Assembly (NCBI RefSeq): GCF_018588885.1
Contig: NZ_JAFFIW010000046.1
Span: 1-50,897 of the forward strand
Length of the DNA: 50,897 nt
Origin: Mesorhizobium sp. dw_380
GTDB lineage: Bacteria; Pseudomonadota; Alphaproteobacteria; Rhizobiales; Rhizobiaceae
Reading direction: 5' to 3'
Below, in pieces: positions 26,601 through 33,759 of the stretch (within the stretch, counting starts at the first letter, position 1; every line of letters starts with the position of its first letter). The position numbers and the translations under genes are program-made. A model generated the notes under the pieces. It had not been told where the DNA came from, ran no database searches, and worked only from the letters and a program-made list of their open reading frames with translations.

Positions 26601-26714
26601 ATGATCCTCTCCCGGTACTGCGGGCGCAGGTGTCCCGCTCGTCTGGGCTAGTGCCGGCGAGGCCAACATAGCCAACACCGCGGCAACTGCTGTGGCTTTG
26701 CTCGCTCGTGTCAT
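26190..26714 (-). CDS. Exported EF-hand protein
   Basis: 174 residues from ATG 26714, preceded by AAAGGAGAGCACG. A Sec signal peptide ends in SPALA|QTSG. After an acidic spacer comes a Met/Arg/Gln-rich segment (MREMMRQMMSEMLQNRQQ), a Gly/Arg-rich stretch, and a C-terminal EF-hand pair with canonical loops DADGDGSLSQTE and DENGDGSVDMEE. Likely a periplasmic calcium-binding protein; the methionine-rich helix could also contact copper, matching the nearby copper protein (inference). A truncated near-identical copy lies at 22592-23062. Confidence 0.85.
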   Translation of the reverse strand: MTRASKATAVAAVLAMLASPALAQTSGTPAPAVPGEDHGAEQSPGVSEQSQDSMREMMRQMMSEMLQNRQQGDRGPRADRRGGDRWHRDYRNGLPEGRPMTEGRGGMGAGMMHGAKMRIMFAIVDADGDGSLSQTEVQNFIGRIFNAVDENGDGSVDMEEIRSFFHGAGNEEAE

Positions 26715-26930
26715 CGTGCTCTCCTTTGGATGTGGATGGTTGGACCGAACGTGTCGGCATCCCAGCCAAACCCGCAGCTCACTTCATGGTTCCTGGTGAG
26801 TTGGCAGATGGGTGCTGCGTCTCGGCCTCGATTGAGCGAGGCTGCCAGTCGGCTTCTGGCCCCAATCAGTCGTTCGGAGGCCTGGGTGGTGACTGGCTAG
26901 AAAACGTAGTTTCTACCTTTGTGCCCCGCT

Positions 26931-28589
26931 TCACCCCTTCCGCTTCTCCACCTCGGCCTTCCTCAGCAAAAACCGCTGGATCTTGCCGCTGGGCGTCTTC
27001 GGCAGTTCGCTGACAAAATCGATCTCACGCGGATAGGCGTGGGCCGAGAGCCGTTTGCGGACGTGTTGTGCCAGCTCCTCGGCGAGTTCGGGGCTGCCCT
27101 GGTAGGCGGGCGCCAGGATGACGAAGGCCTTGACGATCTCGGTGCGCTGCGGGTCGGGCACGCCGACCACCGCCGCCTCGTTGACGGCGGGATGTTCGAT
27201 CAGCGCGCTCTCGACGTCGAAGGGGCCGATGCGGTAGCCCGACGAGGTAATGACGTCGTCGGCGCGGCCGATGAAGGACACCGAGCCGTCGGGCTCGTAT
27301 TCCACCGTGTCGCCGGTGCGGTAATACCCGCCGACAATCGCCGGCGTTTCCGCCTGGTGGTAGCCGTCGAACCAGCGCAGCGGCGAGTTGGCGATGTCGA
27401 CGGCGAGAATGCCGGGCTGGTTGGGGCCAAGTTCATGGCCTTCGTCGTCCAGCACCACCATACGGTAGCCCGGCATGGCGAACCCGGCGGAGCCCGCGCG
27501 GACAAGATGCGCAAGGCCATGGTGATTGTTGACCATCATGCCGTTTTCGGTCTGGCCGTAATGGTCATGTATGGGCGCGGCGAGATGGGCGTCGAACCAG
27601 CGGATCACTTCCGGGTTGAGCGGCTCGCCGGCACTGCTCACCACGCGCAGCCGGCCCTTGATGCGGGCGGCGGCGTCGGGTCCTTCGGCGAGCAGCAAGC
27701 GGAAGGCAGTGGGCGAGCCGGCGAGGCTGGTAACGCCGAGCCGCTCGATGACGTCATAGGTGCTCTTGGCGGTGAAGGCGCCTTCGTTGAAGGTGGTGGC
27801 GATGCCGAGCAGCAGGGGGCCCGTAATGGCATAGTAGAGGCCGTAGGCCCAGCCGGGATCGGCGATGTTCCAGAAGACGTCGTCGGGGCGAAGCCCGATG
27901 GCATCGCGCATGTAGACGCCGAAGGCGAGCAGCGCGCTGAGCGGCACCGGCACGCCCTTGGGCAGGCCCGTGGTGCCGGAAGTCGACATCATCATGAACA
28001 GATCCTCGCCGCTCCGCATCACCGGTTCGCAGTCGGGCGAGGCGGCCGCAAGGGCGGCGCGGAAATCGATGTCGCCTTGGGGCAGGGTGTCACTGGGGCC
28101 GAGAATGGTTGCCACGCGTGGGCAGGTTTCCATCTCGTCGAGCTTGCCGCGATTGACCGGATTGGTCACCACCAGCTTGGCCCCGCTGTAGCCCAGCCGG
28201 TGTTCGATGGCCTTGGGACCGAAAGCAGTGAACAGCGGCTGATAGACGGCGCCGATGCGCCAGGTGCCGAGAATGAGCGCCACGAGTTCGGGAACGCGCG
28301 GCAGCATGCCGGCCACGACGTCGCCGGGGCCGACGCCCAGCTTCTTGAGCAGATTGCCGACGCGGCCCGACATGTCAGCGAGATCGTCGAAGCTGAATTG
28401 CCTGAGCTCGCCCCCGGCCGAGATCGAGCGCAGCGCCAGCCGGTTCTCACCCGTGTGGCGGCCGCAGCATTCGACATAGGCGTTGATGCCGGTCGCCGGG
28501 TCGCCATCGAGCCTGGCGATCTCATCTTCGATGCGAAAGCGCAGAACAGCATCCTCGTAGCGCGGCAAGCCGGCTTGTGTCCTGATCAT
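26931..28589 (-). CDS. AMP-binding acyl-CoA synthetase
   Basis: 552 residues from ATG 28589, with GGGAGG seven bases upstream. The P-loop-like motif MMSTSGTTGLPKGVP, the YGQTENG motif, YRTGDTVEYEPDGSVSFIGR hinge region and the C-terminal catalytic lysine in LPKTPSGKIQRF are all present. The pattern matches medium-chain/benzoate-type acyl-CoA synthetases (ANL superfamily), which make acyl-AMP and then acyl-CoA. The carboxylic acid substrate is unknown. It stands alone on the minus strand. Confidence 0.92.
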   Translation of the reverse strand: MIRTQAGLPRYEDAVLRFRIEDEIARLDGDPATGINAYVECCGRHTGENRLALRSISAGGELRQFSFDDLADMSGRVGNLLKKLGVGPGDVVAGMLPRVPELVALILGTWRIGAVYQPLFTAFGPKAIEHRLGYSGAKLVVTNPVNRGKLDEMETCPRVATILGPSDTLPQGDIDFRAALAAASPDCEPVMRSGEDLFMMMSTSGTTGLPKGVPVPLSALLAFGVYMRDAIGLRPDDVFWNIADPGWAYGLYYAITGPLLLGIATTFNEGAFTAKSTYDVIERLGVTSLAGSPTAFRLLLAEGPDAAARIKGRLRVVSSAGEPLNPEVIRWFDAHLAAPIHDHYGQTENGMMVNNHHGLAHLVRAGSAGFAMPGYRMVVLDDEGHELGPNQPGILAVDIANSPLRWFDGYHQAETPAIVGGYYRTGDTVEYEPDGSVSFIGRADDVITSSGYRIGPFDVESALIEHPAVNEAAVVGVPDPQRTEIVKAFVILAPAYQGSPELAEELAQHVRKRLSAHAYPREIDFVSELPKTPSGKIQRFLLRKAEVEKRKG

Positions 28590-28684
28590 GGCAATCCTCC
28601 CTGCCGGCGCACCATCTCCCCATGGCGTGCTGTGGCGGCAACAATGACACCAGACGGCGCCGATGAGCAACGCCGCTGCCATTT

Positions 28685-28796
28685 CTTGTGACGCAATTCC
28701 GGACGGAAAACCGCTACACACTTTTCCTGGAATTGCTCTTCTTGTGACGCAATTCCGGACGGAAAACCGCTACACACTTTTCCTGGAATTGCTCTA
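28685..28796. repeat. Tandem pair of the 56-bp GACGCAATTCCGG repeat
   Basis: Two head-to-tail copies (28685-28740 and 28741-28796) are identical apart from the last base. Each contains CAATTCCGGACGGAAAA and TTTTCCTGGAATTG, which can pair. Relatives are at 3371-3424 and, inverted, at 42930-42973. Tandem duplication of this element directly abuts a truncated LysR gene. Confidence 0.9.
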
Positions 28797-28900
28797 AGGT
28801 TCGCCTCGGCGAAGATGCGCGCGGCCCAGTCGAGGAAGACGCGCAGGCGCGGGGAGAGCTGCCGGTTCTGCGGGTAGAGCGCCGAGAGCGGCGTCGGCGG
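28797..28900 (-). pseudogene. C-terminal remnant of a LysR-type regulator
   Basis: The minus strand reads LSALYPQNRQLSPRLRVFLD and WAARIFAEANL, the usual last 30 residues of many LysR regulators (ALYPxNRxLSPRVRxFVDW). The frame then runs directly into the repeat without its original stop, and nothing LysR-like lies upstream. Only this tail remains. Confidence 0.75.
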
Positions 28901-28964
28901 AAGACTATCGCGTCACTAACGACTACTGACCGAGCCGAGCTGGCCACCGCTCCCGACGTCGTGG

Positions 28965-29160
28965 GCAACCCAGGTCCTGCAAGGTTTGCGCCAGCACCCC
29001 CACCCGGACCTTCGGTCCGACCTCCCCACAAGGGGGAGGTGGGAGCCTAGCCTTTTCCGGAGTTGCATAAGGGTTTTGCCCCGCCGGCGGGCAGAGCGTT
29101 TCCTCACCCTCCCCCTTGTGGGGAGGGTCGCTGCGTAGCAGCGGGGTGGGGGGCAGCGCG
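28965..29160. repeat. Palindromic CTCCCC/GGGGAG mosaic repeat
   Basis: Contains CACCCCCACCCGGACC, CTCCCCACAAGGGGGAGGTG and CTCCCCCTTGTGGGGAGGG modules with inverted halves. The left part matches 50735-50820 (CCAGGTCCTGCAAGG..., CACCCCCACCCGGACCT) and the right part matches 50655-50685. It ends just 3' of the LysR gene at 29166. Confidence 0.85.
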
Positions 29161-29165
29161 GCGCT

Positions 29166-30077
29166 TCATTCGCCCTTGCCTGCCCCAACCCAGTCGGCCG
29201 CGATTTCGGCGAACAGCCAGTCGCGGAACGCCCTGATCTTCTTTTGCCGCAGCGCGCCTTCGGGATAGACGACATAGTAGCGGGCCGCCGATTTCAGCGC
29301 GAGGTCGAAGGGCCGGATCAGCCGACCTGCCGCCAGGTCGGCTGATACCAGCGCGCTTCGGCCCAGCAGCACGCCCTCGCCATGCACCGCTGCCTCGACG
29401 GCGAAGGTGGCGGAATCGAAGCGCACGCCGCGCTTGGGGTCGATGCCGTCGACGCCGGCCTGTTGCAGCCATGTCGCCCAGTCGATGCGGAAGGCGTCGT
29501 GGATCAGCTTGTGATGCCGGAGATCCTCGGGCCGGCGCAGCGGATGTTCGCACGCCATGAGTTCCGGGCTGCAGACCGGGAAGACCTCTTCATCGGCAAG
29601 AAACTCGGCGGTTACGCCGGTGTAGTCGCCCCTTCCATAGCGGATGGCGATGTCGATGCCGTCGCTGACGAAATCGGCCAGCACGCCCGAGGTCGAAAGC
29701 CGGACGTCGATGTCGGCATTGGCGCGGTGGAAGCGATGCAGCCTCGGCACCAGCCAGCGGCCGGCAAAGCCGTCGGATGTGCTGACATTGAGAATGCGCG
29801 TCGAGCGGTCGGGCGTGGCGGCGATGGTCGCGGCGGCGATCTGGTCCAGCGCCTTGCCGACCTCGACCGCGTAGGCAGCACCGACGGCGGTCAGCCGCAC
29901 GGATCGCGTTCCCCGGTCGAAAAGCTGGATGCCCAGCCTATCCTCGATGTTGCGGATGGCGCGGCTGACCGCGCCATGGGTGAGGTTGAGCTCGTCCGCG
30001 GCCTTGGAGAAACTCAAATGCCGGGCGGCGGCGTCGAAGGCGGGCAAAGCGGTGAGGGGCGGCAGTCTGCGCGGCAT
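29166..30077 (-). CDS. LysR family regulator (GcvA-like)
   Basis: 303 residues from ATG 30077. The N-terminal helix-turn-helix is LSFSKAADELNLTHGAVSRA followed by IRNIEDRLGIQLFDRGTRSV, close to GcvA/AmpR-type regulators; the effector domain has FAGRWLVPRLHRFHRANADI and IDIAIRYGRGDYTG. It binds DNA as a tetramer and responds to a small ligand. It is divergent from the DUF1127/NmrA-like pair across about 215 bp, so these are its likely targets. Confidence 0.92.
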   Translation of the reverse strand: MPRRLPPLTALPAFDAAARHLSFSKAADELNLTHGAVSRAIRNIEDRLGIQLFDRGTRSVRLTAVGAAYAVEVGKALDQIAAATIAATPDRSTRILNVSTSDGFAGRWLVPRLHRFHRANADIDVRLSTSGVLADFVSDGIDIAIRYGRGDYTGVTAEFLADEEVFPVCSPELMACEHPLRRPEDLRHHKLIHDAFRIDWATWLQQAGVDGIDPKRGVRFDSATFAVEAAVHGEGVLLGRSALVSADLAAGRLIRPFDLALKSAARYYVVYPEGALRQKKIRAFRDWLFAEIAADWVGAGKGE

Positions 30078-30293
30078 GATCTCGACCTGTGAGCGTTGCT
30101 CACAAATCCTGCACAAAGAGTCGTTTGTCGTCCAGCCCGGAAATGCCCAATATCCAAGGCGTACCGCGCATCCAGATCGGGTTTCCCGGATCACCGATGC
30201 GCTGAAGACCAGACATGAGTGTGAGCGATCGTCATGCTTGCCCTTTGGGCGGCACCGGCACGCTTGCGCCTGACCAAGCACAGGAGACGAATA

Positions 30294-30491
30294 ATGAACT
30301 TCACCCTTGGACATATCGGCGCCGCGATGAGCGGCCTTGCCATGCGAAGCACGGCAGCATTGGAGCGCCGCCGCGTGCTGCGTCGGATTTCCCGGCTTTC
30401 ACACCGCCGCCTGCGCGATATCGGCCTGGAGCGCGACTGGGACGGTTCCATCCTTGGCAATGGAATTCTGGGCAATGGGAGGGGGATATGA
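30294..30491 (+). CDS. DUF1127 (YjiS-like) small protein
   Basis: 65 residues from ATG 30294 after CAGGAGACG. The DUF1127 core is RRRVLRRISRLSHRRLRDIG followed by LERDW. These small Arg-rich proteins are common in rhizobia; some are linked to RNA turnover, phosphate or carbon regulation. The stop overlaps the next start (ATGA), so the two are translationally coupled. The tail ILGNGILGNG is a short internal duplication. Confidence 0.85.
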   Translation: MNFTLGHIGAAMSGLAMRSTAALERRRVLRRISRLSHRRLRDIGLERDWDGSILGNGILGNGRGI

Positions 30492-31384
30492 GCAGCACCC
30501 TGATCATCGGCGCGACGGGACTTCTGGGCAGCGAAATGGCGAAGGCGAGTGCGCGCAATGGCGACAGCCTGCATGTCCTTGTCCGGCCGGCAACCGCAGG
30601 CAATGAAGAGCGGATGCGTCCGCTGCGAGACCTCGGCGCCACAGTGCAAATCGGCGATCTCGACGATTATGACAGCCTCGTGCGCGTTGTCGGCAAGATG
30701 GATCGCGTCATCAGTTCGGTGCATGTTGGCTCGGCCAGCGAGATGACGCTGGTGCGCGCCGTCAGGGATGCCGGCGTCTCGCGCTATGTGCCCTCCGCCG
30801 GTTTCGGCCTCGACTTTGCCGCCGCGGCTCCCGGCTCGATCGAACCGCTCGATATCAAGCGAGCCGTCTTCGAGGCCGTCAGGCAAGCCGATCTGCCTTA
30901 TACGGTGATCTACACCAACGGCTTCTTTTCGACCTGGGTGGCGACGCTGGGCGACCTGACGCGCTTCGGCTCGACTTCCCTGCCGCCGGATGAGGTCACG
31001 CTCTATGGCGACGGTAATGTGCCGGCCACCTTCGTCAGCGAAAAGGACATCGCCGCCGTGACCATGCGCGCGCTGGAGGATCCCGGTACCGTCCGCCGCG
31101 AAATCCGCATCGCGCAGAACAGGATCACGCAGAGCGAGATGATCGAGCTGTGGCGCCAGGTGAGCGGCCGCTCGCCTGGTATCAAGCACATGAACGCCGA
31201 CGAGCTGGACGCGATGATCGCGGCAGTCCCCGGCCTCGGATTGCTCCGGGCATTCTGGATCCGCGGCGAGACCGCGCTGGAGACGGCCACATCGGAAGCG
31301 GGTGTGCTTTATCCGGAGCTGAGCTTTGAAAGTATTGAGAGTGCTTTTGTGGGGATGGCCGAGAGGAGAGGGCAGACTGTGTGA
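30488..31384 (+). CDS. NmrA-like NAD(P)-binding protein (atypical SDR)
   Basis: 298 residues. The N-terminal Rossmann motif is LIIGATGLLGSEMAKAS, with an arginine at the end of strand 2 (HVLVRP) favouring NADP. IQIGDLDDYDSLVR-like QIGDLDDYDSL and YVPSAGFGLDF follow the isoflavone-reductase/NmrA pattern, where the usual Tyr-x-x-x-Lys is changed. It may be a reductase of small aromatic substrates or a redox-sensing regulator. Co-transcribed with the DUF1127 gene and divergent from the LysR regulator. Confidence 0.85.
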   Translation: MSSTLIIGATGLLGSEMAKASARNGDSLHVLVRPATAGNEERMRPLRDLGATVQIGDLDDYDSLVRVVGKMDRVISSVHVGSASEMTLVRAVRDAGVSRYVPSAGFGLDFAAAAPGSIEPLDIKRAVFEAVRQADLPYTVIYTNGFFSTWVATLGDLTRFGSTSLPPDEVTLYGDGNVPATFVSEKDIAAVTMRALEDPGTVRREIRIAQNRITQSEMIELWRQVSGRSPGIKHMNADELDAMIAAVPGLGLLRAFWIRGETALETATSEAGVLYPELSFESIESAFVGMAERRGQTV

Positions 31385-31512
31385 AGGTTGGGATGTTTGG
31401 CAGAGGGGGGCGCCGTAGGGCGCGGCGGTCCTGGTTGGCTTACCGTGATGGTTGACCGCGCCCCCCCATCCGGCCGATAGGTCCGCGCAAGCCGACCACT
31501 CCGAGACCTGCA

Positions 31513-32613
31513 ATGACCGACCTCAAAGACGCAATCCACGCACCCGACGCCACCTGGCAGGACGATGTCCGCCGGGGCGTGCGGCATGTGCGCGATCTTG
31601 ACCGCCTGCCGCTGTCGCCCGCCGAGCGCCAAGCCGCCCAGGAAGCTGCCAGCCGCCACAAGGTGCGCGTGCCAAAAACCTATCTCGACCTGATCGACTG
31701 GGACGACCCGGCCGACCCGATCCGGGCGCAGGTGATCCCGTCGCCGGGGGAACTGGAGGAGGCGGACGGCGAGCTTGGCGACCCGATCGCCGATCATGAT
31801 TTCAGCCCGGTGCCCAGGCTGACGCATCGCCATGCCGACCGGGTGCTGTTGTTTCCGACCTATCAATGCGCTGTCTATTGCCGCTTCTGCTTCCGCAAGG
31901 AATCGCTGACCTCGATCGGCCGTGGCTATACGCGCGAGGCGCAGGAGCCGGCGCTGGCCTATATCGCGGACCATCCCGAGATCCGCGAGGTGATCCTGAC
32001 CGGCGGCGATCCACTGTCGCTGCCTGACTCCGCACTGGCCGAGATCCGCGCCAGCATCGAGGCCATTGCGCATGTGCGGCTGCTGCGCATCCACACGCGG
32101 GTACCGGTGGCGCTGCCGTCGCGCATCACATCGGGGCTGGTCGCGGCCTTGCAGGGCCGGCTGATGGTCACCGTCGTCACCCATTTCAACCACGCGCGCG
32201 AGATCACCGCCGCCGCCGAGACAGCCTGCCGGACGATGCGGCAGGCGGGCTTCGTGCTGCTCAACCAGAGCGTTCTCCTCAAGGGGATCAACGACAGCGT
32301 CGAGGCGCTGGAAGAACTCTGCCGCGAGCTGATGTACCGGCTCGGCGTCAAGCCCTATTACCTGCACCATGGCGACCTGGCGCGCGGCATGGCGCACAGG
32401 CGCACCACGATCGCCGAGGGCCAGGCGCTGGTGGAGGCGCTCAGGGCGCGGCTGTCGGGCATCTGCAATCCCGTCTATGTGCTGGACCTGCCGGAAGGCG
32501 GCGGCAAGGTGCCGCTCGGGCCGTGTCCTATCGAGGGGCGAGACGGCGAGACCTGGCGGATACGAGGGCTGGATGGCGAAGTGAGGACCTATCGGGAGAT
32601 CGTCAAGGCGTAG
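31513..32613 (+). CDS. Lysine 2,3-aminomutase-like radical-SAM protein (KamA/EpmB family)
   Basis: 366 residues. The radical-SAM cluster motif is CAVYCRFCF (CxxxCxxC), preceded by RVLLFPTYQ. VILTGGDPLSLPD is the SAM-binding GGDP motif, and the C-terminal GGGKVPLGP carries the expected PLP-binding lysine. It converts alpha-lysine to beta-lysine, free (KamA) or for EF-P modification (EpmB). Length is between EpmB and clostridial KamA. No epmA or efp is in this window. It is convergent, with 22 bp spacing, to a PPTase/GNAT/Pls-like operon, which makes a joint pathway conceivable. Confidence 0.88.
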   Translation: MTDLKDAIHAPDATWQDDVRRGVRHVRDLDRLPLSPAERQAAQEAASRHKVRVPKTYLDLIDWDDPADPIRAQVIPSPGELEEADGELGDPIADHDFSPVPRLTHRHADRVLLFPTYQCAVYCRFCFRKESLTSIGRGYTREAQEPALAYIADHPEIREVILTGGDPLSLPDSALAEIRASIEAIAHVRLLRIHTRVPVALPSRITSGLVAALQGRLMVTVVTHFNHAREITAAAETACRTMRQAGFVLLNQSVLLKGINDSVEALEELCRELMYRLGVKPYYLHHGDLARGMAHRRTTIAEGQALVEALRARLSGICNPVYVLDLPEGGGKVPLGPCPIEGRDGETWRIRGLDGEVRTYREIVKA

Positions 32614-32635
32614 TCCACAAGGCTGCCTCCCGATC

Positions 32636-33277
32636 CTATCCCGCATTTGCCTCCACAAACGCCAGGACGACCACGCGCGGGGCAATGCAGTAGGCGAGGC
32701 GGACCTTGCGGCCCGTCTTCGTCGCCGCGCGCCTCGCGTCGAGGTCGACCGTGATGTCCTCATAGCCCAGGATCTCGCGATCAAGCGGATAGACCGCCTT
32801 GTAGACCGCTTCCTTGGCTGAAAAGAGGATGCGGCCGGCAAGATGCAGGGGCGCCGCGCCTGTCCGATCCGCGGGGGTTGCAACGAGCGTCTGGAGTTCG
32901 TCGGGCAGGGGCTGTGCGGGCTCGACGTCGATGCCCAGCGAGGCGATGCGGCCAACGGGTGCAACCGCCGCCACGGCCATGTCGTCGTCATGGGCGAGCG
33001 AACCCGTCATCCCGCCGGGCCAGACCGGCGCGCCGGAGGGCGCGCGCAAGATGGCGACGTCGCTGATGCCCATATCGGCCAGCAGCCCGTGCGCGATCCA
33101 GCGGGCGGCACCGCTCGCGCGCCGCATCGCCGGCTGGCGCGCGGGAATGGAACGCGCTTCCCCGGCCAAGAGATGGGCCTCGTCCCCATGGCGTATCAGC
33201 CGGCATCCGACGCGGACACTTGCGGGCGCGATGGCGGTCATTGCCTCCAGCAGTTCGCCTTCAAGGGAGGACGTCAA
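32636..33277 (-). CDS. 4'-phosphopantetheinyl transferase (EntD/Sfp-like)
   Basis: 213 residues from TTG 33277, which overlaps the stop of the GNAT gene (TTGA); the first ATG is 33241 with GGAGG only two bases away. The family opening LEGELLEAMTAIAPASV favours the TTG. Key motifs are GSLAHDDDMAVAAV, LGIDVEPAQPL (Mg-binding Asp/Glu) and ILFSAKEAVYKAVYPL (WxxKEA-type). It transfers phosphopantetheine from CoA to carrier proteins; the thiolation domain of the Pls-like protein encoded upstream in the same operon is the obvious client. Confidence 0.9.
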   Translation of the reverse strand: MTSSLEGELLEAMTAIAPASVRVGCRLIRHGDEAHLLAGEARSIPARQPAMRRASGAARWIAHGLLADMGISDVAILRAPSGAPVWPGGMTGSLAHDDDMAVAAVAPVGRIASLGIDVEPAQPLPDELQTLVATPADRTGAAPLHLAGRILFSAKEAVYKAVYPLDREILGYEDITVDLDARRAATKTGRKVRLAYCIAPRVVVLAFVEANAG

Positions 33278-33759
33278 CGATCGCCCGCCGCGAGGATGAG
33301 ATCGGCGATCATTTCGCCATCCTCGTCGAGCCCTTCTTCGACGAAACCGGCGGCACGGTAGAGCTGTCGTGCCGCCTCGTTCTCGGGTTCGTAGCAAATC
33401 GAGACGTGCCTGACGTGGCCAAGGGCGCGGATTTCGCCCAGCACCTCGCGCAGGGCCGCCTTGCCGTAGCCTTTGCCCTGGCTGGAGCGGTCGATCATGA
33501 AGCGATAGATGCGCGCCTCGTCGTCGTCCCGCGGCGCCTCGTACATGAGGAATCCGACGACACGATCGCCGGCCATGACGGCGCGTGGCCGTGCGTCCCT
33601 GTCCGATCTGGCTTCATCCAGGGATTCCGCGTTGCTCGCGACGAAATCGATCTGACCCGGCGCCAGTTCCAGGGACGCGACCAGGGCCCGGTTGGCCCCG
33701 GTCACCGGCACGAGACGGATTTCCACCATCTCGCGGGACGATCCGTCACTTTTCGCCAT
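33274..33759 (-). CDS. GNAT N-acetyltransferase
   Basis: 161 residues. Strand-loop motif A, RSSQGKGYGKAALREVLGEI, gives the acetyl-CoA pyrophosphate loop (Q/R-x-x-G-x-G), preceded by RIYRFMIDR and followed by ICYEPENEAARQLYRAAGF. The N-terminus VEIRLVPVTGANR resembles PaiA/SpeG-type diamine acetyltransferases. It overlaps the 3' end of the NRPS-like gene by 14 bases and the PPTase gene by four, so the three form one operon. Acetylation of an amino group on the product is a natural guess, not shown. Confidence 0.87.
   Translation of the reverse strand: MAKSDGSSREMVEIRLVPVTGANRALVASLELAPGQIDFVASNAESLDEARSDRDARPRAVMAGDRVVGFLMYEAPRDDDEARIYRFMIDRSSQGKGYGKAALREVLGEIRALGHVRHVSICYEPENEAARQLYRAAGFVEEGLDEDGEMIADLILAAGDR

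Noticed and set aside
26843..26858. CCTCGATTGAGCGAGG hairpin as a terminator of the acyl-CoA synthetase or operator of the EF-hand gene
   Set aside because: The stem is short, there is no T-run, and the location suits neither role well.
31385..31512. GGGGGGCGCC...GCGCCCCCC inverted repeat as intrinsic terminator
   Set aside because: The arms are far apart with competing pairings and no T-run, so no firm call was made.
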